Shown: positions 1 through 12,100 of the stretch, piece by piece | How the letters are laid out: the number at the start of each line of letters is the position of its first letter | How positions within the stretch are numbered: position 1 is the stretch's first letter | Made by a program: the position numbers and the translations under genes | The notes under the pieces: generated by a model | Database searches by the model: none | The model's input: the letters and a program-made list of their open reading frames with translations, nothing else | What the model was told of the DNA's origin: nothing | NCBI GenBank assembly: GCA_036926295.1 | Contig: JAVFKF010000019.1 | Location: 42,746,001 to 42,810,000 of the forward strand | Direction: 5' to 3' | Source of the DNA: Pachydiplax longipennis | Lineage: Eukaryota > Arthropoda > Insecta > Odonata > Libellulidae | Length of the DNA: 64,000 nt

Positions 1-21
1 TATTAATTTAGAGGTGCTTAC

Positions 22-187
22 CCATAGCCCTGATGAAGAGTAGGATGCGTAGTTGAGGATGAAGTCCATGCCTTGGATGTAGCAGCAGGTGCACCTAACA
101 AATGCTGCTGGGTTTGTGGCTCCCTCACAGTCACTGGAATCTCCCTGTTTGAATGTGCCGCTGGAGGCTGAACATAATCTTTGTGAC
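22..187 (-). CDS. hipk: hipk C-terminal exon, last in window
   Basis: The acceptor GTGTGCGTAG completes the glycine of GHKDYV. The exon encodes QPPAAHSNREIPVT and a Ser/Thr-rich end, THPTLHQGYG. The sequence then reads TATGG followed by GTAAGC: an in-frame TAA is present, but GTAAGC is also a strong donor. Since vertebrate HIPKs end with further Tyr/Pro/Ser residues, I take it as a donor and the gene as continuing past the window edge. Confidence 0.72.
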
Positions 188-3100
188 CTACGCACACAGA
201 AAAAAATAATATCAAAAATTTAACTCCAGATAAGGCACATGCAACAATATTCTACCTTTCATTTACCCCTAACCTCACACTTGAGGTGAAATTTCAAAAG
301 GATTATAATTCTGAAGAAATTAAAAATGTTTTAAAGTACCATGGTGTTCTAAAAAATATATAGTTATACAAAAATCCTCGCTTGGTTTGTGAGTTATAAG
401 AAAATTAAAACAAAGAAAAAAGCAAGAGCTGAGTAGGGACATTTAAAAAAAACTAACCTACTATTGTTGGTAAAGAAGGCTTCTATGTAATTATTTAAAT
501 TAACATTTATTGTGAAAGTGGAATTATTTAACATGTCTTTAATGGGCTGTAGTTGGAATGAGCTCTACTTTAGTAAGATCAAAGCTCATCTTAAAAAAAA
601 AATGAAAAACTCCATACCAGAGAGAATTCCTGATGACTGTACATGGTACTCTCTATGTCCCACAGGAACTAGATGGTCCTGTGTGATATCCCGCTTGTGA
701 GCTGCTACCACTATGGAAGGTGGAGCTGGTGCAATATCCCGATGGGCAGATGGGGGAGCTGAAATATCGCGAGCATGGGCTGCTGGTGGAGGGGCCATCT
801 GATCTCTGATGGGAAAAGAACAAAATTAATGTAAAAATTAGACAGAAAAGATAAACACAATCAATCATCAGAGTAAAGCAGCTGTATAACATTAGTGGCG
901 TACCCCAAAATTCAGAAATGAGAGCATTAACGTAAATGTCTAGGTGATATGAGATATAACGTTAAAACAGAAGCTTTTTAATGAGGAGCTGAAAAGTAAC
1001 AAAAATTGAAAATTTCATGAAAAATAACAAAGTTTGGTGAGACATTTCTGAAGAATAATTATACAGAAAATAATACCTGAAAGGCTGATAAGATTATCAA
1101 CAAAATATAGATAAAAACCAATCCCAATGTACCAAAATACCAGCTAAATTTCAAGATGTTAAAGTAACATCTCCCTTATGTACGCCACTGCATGCACTCA
1201 CATCTCCATGGAGCAACATTTACTAGTTTACAAAAAAAATTCTCAACTATACAACAAAGTAATTAAAATTTTTTCAAGAAGAAGCATTAATCAACAAAAG
1301 AAAAACATCACACCACATAAAAGCTACTTTAAATTATGCCATAAAATTATGAAACATAATCTGATGCGGGTGACGATTATAGCTAAATATGAGTAATGGT
1401 AAATACATGCAGGTAAAAAAGACAACTACCAATCACTAAATCAAGTGGCTCAGAATAAATTAAGCTGTTCAAGATTCTATCCTGATTTGATAACCATTGG
1501 AAATTCTTTTTCAGACCCTTGCATTTCTAAAGTAGAAAACTAGTCCTAACAGATAATCATATTGATATTCTCTCTTTTTGATAACACTTAAGCAAAGTGA
1601 AGATAGTCTATCTTCAGGAATCAAACCTTTACAAAGAAATTTCTAATGCTCAAAACTCCTTTTAAAAATTAAGCAAACCTGAGTCGAAAGCCTAGAACTT
1701 TTTTAGTATAGTAAAAAAGCAATCAGAAAGTAAAAGATTAAGTAATAAAGGTAATGCTAATCTTCATTAAATTCCTTAGAAGCAGGTTTAAATGATCAAA
1801 ATAAGTATATATTACTTTAAAATTTCTAATTTATATGAAAGAATTAAGTGAAACGAATTCTTAATTTTTAAAAGCTTTACTTTATGAACTAAAGTTGCGA
1901 TGATATTATATTCTAAAATATTATATTATAAACTGTTATGTAAAGTACAGTGATAAATGGCAGTATATGCTGAAATAGCACAATTATTTAACAGAATCAA
2001 CTTGAGTAAACTGTTATTCAATAGTACGTCCTCTAATAAAGAGTAACCAAAATTATAGTAACTTCCCAGAACTGGGAGGATCGGAGATCATTTTCCAGTC
2101 GAATTTTCAACCACTGCTTTAGCTTGATATTCAACTGATTCTGCCAGGTCACCAAAAATCCTTGTAAACCTGAACCTGTCTCCTTTCCTAGTACACCAAA
2201 AATGTTTCAGCTATAGAACTACTTTGTTCAGATCTACAAACACTCTTCATTCCTTCTTTTGGGTATTTCATGAAATGTAAAATAATATTTCTCATGCCAT
2301 TCCTCATGCAGACTCAAAACTCTCTGTTCTAAATGGCAACACTTCATTATTCCAGAGCCAACTCATTAGGTGATGTACAGTGTCAGAGACCAGCTATTGA
2401 TCACTATAAATCTAACATTCACTAGAACATGCATATGATACAAAGGCAGTAGTATGGGGTTGACAAGGAAGGACAAACCCATAAATCACATGGTGGTCCT
2501 GGCTGCTGACTCGATGGCCAGAGTGGACAGCAACATGATGATGATGGGGATGGTGATAGGTAGTGGAGGACGTGGAGGAAGAAGAGGCTGATGAGGAAGC
2601 TGACTGGGGAGGAGGGGGCATTGAGTCAGGCACTGTCGTGTGCCCTGCCTGGCAGTGAATGGAAGAATGGTGATGATGGTGTCTTGGAGCTCGACGTGAG
2701 TGATCGCTCCTTGTGGTAATCACCGCTGGAGCTGTTTCTTCCACCGTATGATGCATGCGGAGAACATCAGATTCCCTCACGCATTCCGACTGCGCCTTGG
2801 CCAACAGACGCTTCTTCTGGGATAGGGATGCAGCAGTTGTGGACACAGAGGGTGTGGGAACGGTTGCAGCTTGGTAGCTGGCGCTGCAGTACAGGCACGG
2901 GCTCGGAGGATTGGGTCCGAAGTTCTCATATGGGCTGTGTCTGTATAGATGGGTCATGACCCCAGACACATTTATTTGCCAGCGAATTTTTAAATAAAGC
3001 ACTCAACACGAAATAAACAAAAAGAATTCCAAAAAGGCCAACATAAACCTGAGCATTAGTGATAGATACAACACGATTCATAGAAATGTGTACGAAATTA

Positions 3101-6100
3101 ATAGCGTTTATTTTAAGGCATGCACGTATTACAGGTCGGTATGAGATGATACTAATGATTTATTTATGATGGAAATAATATACTTTCTGTAAAATTACTA
3201 CATTTTGAACGATGAATTCACAAGATGAGCAGTGAAATTAAACCTGGTCAATAGAGAATTTCAAACACAGTGGCATATACATTAAAACAAAATATAAAGA
3301 AAGCAATAAACTCAATGTGCCGCAGATATGGTTCCATTTAAGACTTCCTCAGAATGATTCCAACAACTTTTATATCTAAATCATGAACAAACAGAATATG
3401 AAATGTTTTCATAACTTGAAAATAGAAAACTGAATCTGAAAAGATTTCCATGTATTCTAAAACTTTAAAAAAGGATGGATAGCGAGAGCAACCTTTATTT
3501 TCTTTACAAAAAGAATTATTAATTTTGATAACTGGACTGAACAATTTATTCCACATATTGGCTGTAAAATCTTTGACATTAGAGTTAATTCAGCAAAATA
3601 ATCATGAAAGTAATATTCAATTCATTCAATGAAGTTTTCAATGTACAGTTTACTGAAGGTGTACTGAAATATTTCACCCAGAGAAATTTCTAAATTCAGT
3701 AGAACCTTATCTGGGATTGAAGATGTAACTTACTTAAATAATACAGGAGATTAAGGTAATCATGTATTTATTGACTTGTTTACTGTTATGAACTCAAGAA
3801 ACTTATTTCCATCATAAAGTAAATCTTTGAATGTTACACAAAGATAAATTCCAATCAATTAGCAATAATACTACTATTACAGAGATCATGCAAAGAATGC
3901 CTGCTTTGTAAGCAGCATACATTATTTTTTATAGTTAAACCACATAAAACCATGCCAGGATGATATAAGCAACTTCATGTGATAAATTATGAATACAAAT
4001 TTCAGTAATTTCGATCTTAGTGCAATGTGAGTTGACAAATACTTTTAATAAGAAAAGAAAATTACATTCAAATTGAATCTTTATCTATGTTGCTCAAAAA
4101 TAACCAAATAATGATGAAGCTTATGTCATTACAAGGTGTTTCAGGCTAGGTTTATTCTATAATTAACCAGATCTATGCAACTAACTCAAAGCAATGACAT
4201 CTTAAAGAATCTCAGCATGAGAAAAAAAAGTGGGATACAATTTCTAGATTTACTGATTCCTTTTCTGACAAACATTGGTTGTCACTGTCCCTAAAAATAT
4301 TGCATAGAATATATACAATAATTGAAAATTTTTGCAAAAGTCCTAAAAACCAACTTTTTGCAAGTTTGTAGAAAACTTAAGGCAAATTCAGGAGATAAAT
4401 ATTTACTTTGCCCTTAACCTAAAGAGCTGGAACAATCTTTTGCTTTCAAAGCATCTGTACTTCATCATTTAAGGAAACTAATTATTCTTAACTATAAACT
4501 TTATGACACATAGTAAAGAATTACTCTCCCTAGATATTTAGGAGTTATCTTTTAAGTATCTTTACTTAAACAACCTGCATTAAACAATAGTTGAACAGAA
4601 ATATAAAACGTGCTATACCAGATTTGCCATAAAACCTGGTTTCATTAAATGTCTGATTTAAAATTGATGCAGGAAATCCCTTCATGTAGTTATTATATTA
4701 TATATATAAATCAAGCGTAATGGATAAAAAATTGAGATAGCTGTTCATAACTTCATATTTTTCATGTTTATGAAAAACAACAGCAAGCAAGATATAAGTA
4801 ATATCAAATTTAAATGATAAATCAACTTTCTGAAAGAGGAAGATGTTGACCTACAATAAAATGAACAACTCAGCTTCATTCTTAGTGAAATATATGCTTA
4901 CGATCAGAAGAGGGAATTAACCGAAATTAAATATTCATTGCTTAGAATGAGCCTTCCCAGCTTATTATCCATAATAGATCTGACATGAATTAATATCTAA
5001 CCAGAAAATTGTGTCAAAATACAACATAGGAATCAGTTAAAATATTTTCTATAACTAATCTATGACAAAGTTCATTTTTAAACCATAAAGTGTCCATTCA
5101 GAAACTGCAATCAACTTTTATTTTTGTACAAGATATTAACAAAAGAAACATACAATTACACTCTTTCTAAATCTACAATGAACATATAGTGACATTTATT
5201 GGTGTGCTACAAATTTTAACAAATTCACTAACACAATCATTGTATAATGAAAATAATGTGATGAGACTATAAAAATATTTATAAAATTCTGATAATACGA
5301 TAGATCCTGTATAAATGTTGCTAGATGTTACAAACTTCTTACATATCATACTACATCATGTTTGATAAACTGTAACTTTTTTTTACGTCTTCAAGTCTTT
5401 GTTGCCAAAGTAAAAATATTTTCACAACTTCACAGATTTATAATGCTTATACATAAGTAATATGCAAGAGACTTATTCTTTACAGAACTTAACTATGCTT
5501 TAGGAGAATTACTAGGGTAAAGCCAATTATTATTGAATGCATTAAAAGAAAATATATGCTAATTATAAAAAATATGTACCAGACAATAACATACAAAAGC
5601 TGATTGATAAACTGTAAGAAGCTACATAGTGTCTACTATTCATGTTGATTTCATAATATTAAATAGGAACATCTTATGCAGGATCTACCATACACCATTC
5701 CTAGGTAATATCAGAAGGGATCTTGGAGCTTAAACAAATACATCAGAAAATAGTACTGTAAAAAATAGATTAAAAAATTACTCACCTTGGCTGTGGTTCA
5801 TGTTTAATTTCCCGAACCACCTGAGAGCCATTATAGGTTTGATGCAGAAGAGAATGGCTGGTTACTGGTTGGTGAGTTTGAGCCATTGTGGTATTTGTCA
5901 GACCCTGAGAATTTTGCACGGAATGAAGAGTTTGCTGATGGTCTTGCTTGACTGGGCTTCTATGTTCCTCATCACTATCAGCCACAGTGACGCAAGATAT
6001 CACATTTTTCCTTTGCTTCAGACTACCACCTCTTGATACTGGCTGGGTACTATAAAACAATTTACATTTTCATCAGACTCATATTAATTGAAGCAAGAAA

Positions 6101-9100
6101 TGTACAATGTTGATGAATAAAATAATAATAGTGAAAAAGAAAAATAAATAACACAGAAGTGTAATATTTAAGGGAAGTCTTAAAAGAGTTCCAAAAGTGT
6201 GATATTAATTTCTATTAAAAATTAAAAAGTATATGATTGTATGTGCCAAGAAGATCGATTTTAATATTAATGAAAATTATTGATGTTCTGCCAATTTTTT
6301 AAATAAATGGACAGATCCCATAAATCAATCCAGCTTTTAAAGCAAGTCACATCCAATACCTTAAAAATAGATTCATTAAACGGATGGAAACATGAAAGAT
6401 GCAAAACTATATAAATGCACAAAAGGTCAGGCAAAGTGTGAAATCAACCAGGGATAAAATGGTTAATAAAATAGCTAGAAGCGATAAAGGATTATCAAAT
6501 CAAATTACCCATAATAATTCAATCTTCACAATAAACAGTTATTTTAATATTCAAGCAAGGACTTCAACTTACATATATTACACCTACAAGAGATAACATT
6601 GCAAATTAATACTAGAAAGAGTTCCACAATCAAAATGTAACAAGCTTCAGGGATTGCATGGATTTATGTATAATGAGTCGGTCTTAGATGGAGCCCTGAT
6701 AAGAAAAGAGTAAAGATCAATCTGCTGCTGAATTACAACAAGACCATCATACTTCAATAGCTACTGAAGGATTTTATATTATTCTTACATCACTAACAAA
6801 TTTTAATGATCTCAGAAATGAAGCAAATCCTAAAGTGTTGCCTCTGTATTTGAAAGATAATGTAGTATTCCATTGCACAACTTGGAAGATTCATTGAAAT
6901 GAATTGTAAACAGAGAATAAGAGATAAAAATTTAAAGACAAACATGTGTATAATTTTAAAGAGACTCCATAATCAACTATTAATAAAAAACTATACTGTT
7001 TGGAAATTTACCAAAAGAAATTTTTTTTCACAAAATTCACAAGACTAAAAGATATTATGGCATGCTACAATAACTATACCCTCCATAACCCTACATATAA
7101 TTTTCCGATAAATTTTTGAGAAGACCATGGAATAGAATTCATTAATTCTATTTATTCCACAGAATGACTAACAGTTAAAAATGCAATATAAGTAAATATG
7201 AGGTAATCATTGACAATTTCATGCTACGAATAGACTCTAAGCAAATATTGTGTGATCGGATCCTTGCTCTTTTTCAATGCATAGTGTAAATATAAAAATA
7301 AATCTTATAATTGCAAGCTTACAGGATCAGTGCAAAAAGAAAGCTGAAATTTAAGTATAATGTTGAGTTAGAGTCAACCAGCCTGATTGTGATTTCACGT
7401 TTCGATAGGGAAAAACATTTATATTAGCAATGTATGTCTTGAAAGAGATGAAGTGATAAAGCCTATGTGAAAGAAAACCCATTCAAACTGCCCCACTAAA
7501 AATACCTGGGTACCTATACTAGGTCTAGCCAGAGACTCTCCACAGGAAAATCAGCACAATTACCTTTTTTTATAAACAATTGCTTGGGTTAGTCACAAAT
7601 GACTTTGCAGGATTGTTAGTGAATGTGTTTGAGGTGAACAGAAAAGAAATCTTCCATCAAAACGGTTGCAGTGCCTCTTGAGATATTAAGCATTGGTTAG
7701 AGCCAATCAAAACCAACAGATTATACCTGCGATAAGCTTCGTCTTGTGACGTTATCGTCAGGACAGAGGGGCAGTTGGAACTGATGGTACATGACACACC
7801 CATCTCAGACCCATGGCACGCTGAGCAGTTTTTATCTTTACAGCTACAAAAAATAATTCCACTACTCAGAATGAAAAAGTAATTTAATCGGAAAATTCCC
7901 TCCAAAAATTATTTCAGCCTTGCATTTTCAAAGTTCAATCACTATTTCATACAGTGCATGGGAGGATACATATGCATACAAGATGAGAACTTGATGAAGA
8001 AAATGCTGCAATCAACATTGTGGCATAATGGGTACTAGGGGTTGATTCTTTTCCATTCAATTATAACCCCTATTAGAAAGGATTACTTTGAACATGTCTA
8101 TGTTGAACCTAAATTATAAAACAAGTATATTTCCTAAACTCTGAGGTTGCAAACTAATTTTTCACAGATTTTGATTGAAAATAATTTCAGGATATAACTT
8201 TCCACATCAATAAAGAGTTTCTTTCTAATACATAATATGTTAAAATGATAAATTGTGAGAAATAACACCATATAATCCTAAGAGTAAAAAAAGGAGTAAG
8301 TATAATTTTAGGTAGAAGTTCAAGGAATATGATCTCAAATGATAAGACCATGCAGAACTTTAACAAAGAAAAAAAAAACCACAAAATATTGATTATTTAA
8401 TTTGATACTCTACAAGAGAAGCTGGTTGTTACCCCAAGGTTCATATCATATGCAGACAACAACGTTCATCTAATTTAGAGCATTCTAGTATCAGGTATCA
8501 TATCTATAATCAAGATTAACATCACTTAATTTAATATTACATTATCTCAAGGAAAATGGTCCAAATGCATTCATTGCTAAGAAAACAGGAAACAGACAAT
8601 ACATTGAAAAGTTGGATAAAATTAAATTATTAAAAAGTTACACTGAATTAAAGCATTGTGATTACTGCATAGAATGGTAATAATCATTTAAATTAGGTAA
8701 CTTAAGAGCCAACACTACACAAAGCAATTGTAAAAGTGGAACAATATTTAATTCAGTGAAGGATCTTGCAAAAGAGATAAACTTAATTTCTTGAGTTGCT
8801 TGAGCATTGAGTTTTCTACATAATTGAAATACAGCTTGGAACTGCAACGGATTCTCATCATCAAGTTCAACTTGTATCAATTAGGTCATGCATCTTCCAT
8901 CCCACAGTATGAAATATCACCCAATGACTGCAATGCTTTGCTTGACATGACAATCAGAAGCTACGAATGAAACTCAAAAAGCCCATAACTTCACTAAAGT
9001 TTGATTCATTTTTTCAAGCAGAAACACTCAACAAGACAAACATAAAAGATCAAGAACAACTCAACAAGAAGAATCAAAGGAATCTGTTGATAATCACAAC

Positions 9101-12100
9101 CCTTTGCAATAAAAAGAACTAATCATACTAATTCTAAGATACGTTGAAACAAAATTCATGCTGCTTGGTAGTAATATCAACAGCAGCTATTCTTTTTGTT
9201 AATACAACAAATAGTACTTTCCACTAATCCACAGTAAAAACTTACCACTTCCCTGGAGATTCATCTTCGCTATCTGATATTGTAATAACAGAGACAGCTG
9301 GTGATGGTGTATCATGAATAGTTATGGTTTGCTGACGAGTTGTGGTGGTATTGGCATGATGATCCTGCTTCGGATTGATGGTGATGTCAGCGACTGGCAA
9401 TGAGTTCTGGTGGTGCCAGTGACCATGAGCTGTAGGAGTGTTCCGATTTCGAGAATATATTGTTGCTTCTGTAAGTCAAAATACCAATAATGAATAAACA
9501 AAATTCTTGAAACAATAACTACTAACTAACATGTGCACATCAATAGTATAGTAATATGCTACATGTATATTTACATTAATAGTATAATTAAATATGCTCA
9601 AGACTGATGGTGGTAAAGGAATATAATATTAAAACTTCACTGAATAAATGAAACACTTTGCATCTAATTCCACTACTTAAATACATCACCATACACAACC
9701 GGTTTATATTATCAATAGCCATCATCAGGCCTAATCTTGTTTCATTTGCCCAGTAATGGAAATCCACAAAGTGATGGCTGTTACTATTGATTTTATTTAA
9801 AACTGTGAGAGATTATAACAAATGTATTTGTATCACAGCAACAGTAATAAAACACAGCAGACTTTTGAAGCCCTCTTCAGCTTCCCACAAGCAATGCTTT
9901 AAGAGAATATTAGAGTACTATAACATGAATACTAAGAAGAAAAACGTTAAACCTAGAATGAAACCTATTCAAAGCCTACAACAAATTGGTGCAAATTCTA
10001 CAAGAATTCTGGAGGTGAAAAATTTCCAAGCGGCTATTGGGAAGCAAATGATCTTACATAGTAGGTGAGTAAATCAAGCAACTGGGTCTGTTGGAGTCTT
10101 AAATATACTTTACTTTTAGATTGATTAATACTCTTTAATGCACAAAGAACTATTGATTACCAGATGGTGGAGTGCCTTCCTTTACTCGCTTCTTCACAGG
10201 ACTCAGCTGAGTGGTCTCTTTCTTCTCTGATCGGGATGAGATAGTAGTACAAGCAACATGAGGAACTGCTAGGTGTGAGACAGAAGGGGGTGCAGCACCA
10301 TGATTCTTTGAAGGCCTTTTTGGATTGCTCCAACTGCTTTGTCCACTGGCATGTTCCACCACTGAATCGTACACTTGAGGCACATCCACTGGGAACACTG
10401 GCCTCTGCTCCTGGTAATCAATTAAGGGCCAAATTAGGAGAATAGCTACAACAAAAGACTAAGAACATTCAGTAGAGCCTCTGTCCATCATTCCCACAGT
10501 TTTTTCTTTGTTGAATCTATTGTTTGTTTTCTATAGTTCTGATTCTAGCCCATAAAGAGCAATGTTCAATAAAGCCTCAGTCATTGAACCACAGGATGCT
10601 TTGGAGAAATTAAGATCCTTTTCCTATGCCTAAGAATTGAAGATGATGACAAATACAAACTGCTAGGTGTGTGCCTATTTTAGTTAAAGCAAAATATCTA
10701 CAAGAAAACAGTTATCACCAGTATTTCTGAGAATATATAACAGCTCCTCAATGTAAGTAGTAACAAATTTTTATTATTCCCTTTTTTGATATTTTAAAAG
10801 TTATCTCAGTACCATGGAATTCATTAGATATCATCGCGTTCTTGTTTTAATAATATAATCTGAGTCCTTACTTCCTGCTTTCATTGTTTTCCAGGATTTA
10901 CAGTATTTTCCCTTCAATTCCATAAAAAAATAGATCAAGGTTCTACTGTATGTTACTAAGCGACCAATGTCAAAGAGGTGTTGGAAGGGCAGAAGATTAT
11001 ACAGGAATAACTATCATTACAAATTTTGCTGTAAATAGAAATACTGATTCTAGGGTTTGTCCCCCCAACAAAAGCTTACAATGAAAATCTACTCTACAGA
11101 TCTGTCAGTATGAAGAGATACAAAAGGAACATACTATGATCTCAAGCTAGCGAAAGCCGTGACCAGCTATGCATCCTTTGCTCAGAAATACTTACTTGCA
11201 AAATTGTGCCAGAATCAACAATAAGAGGTCGTCCCCATTCACTAGCGTCTGAAAGAAGAGGTTGTTGGATGGCAGCATGCTGAGGAGGCAGCTGTTGCCA
11301 AGATGGTGGAACTATCGTCATCTGTCGATTTGTTGGCCATGAAGTTTGGACAGCATTCTAAAAGAACAAAAATGATCCTTCAGTGATAAGAAATGGATTC
11401 TTACTATGATAGATGGATGGAATATATTATAGATGGTTAGATGGAAGAAGAGACTTTTCACTCTCAATCTCACCTTAATAAAGACCTAATAATAACAATA
11501 ATATATAGATATATTTATAATACTATATGGTAATCATTAATAACTTGAATGAATAAAAGAATTTCTTTAGCATCAAGTAGTTATCTCCTTTATTTAATTC
11601 CTGAATTACATTGGACTTGATGTAAAATCATTTAAAATTTCAACTATAACTTTTTTATTACTCTGTTATTGCTGCAAAACATCAAGTTACAAGGAAAGAC
11701 ATTACAGTCATCTAACTCTAATCTAATACCTAACTGTGCACGAAACTATGATTAACAAAGGATGGCGCATCAAATATTACTTACTGTCAGAAGCATTTGC
11801 CTACCACTCTGCTCTACCATAGAAACTGGCACATACTGCTGCTGAGCTGCCACCTGAGGGAAAATTAAATTCCCATTTATATACTATGTGAATTCAACAA
11901 AGCAAGCAAAGAGTTTTCCTTACACTATATGCAATTGTGCTGACATTTTCATAGGTTTACATAAGTGCAGGTTGTCCTCGATGCCTCAAAATATTTACCT
12001 AGCACTTAAAACTTTCAAAATTCAGTAAATTAAATTTAACGGTGACTCCAATACGTAAAACACAATTACATATACTTTTATATCTTCAAAAGCACCAAAA

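Noticed and set aside
586..892. Second overlapping minus-strand frame (653-892) as the coding frame of the 618-798 exon
   Set aside because: It does not join in phase to either neighbour and ends at a stop, while the chosen frame joins to the next exon and continues the His-basic-acidic pattern.
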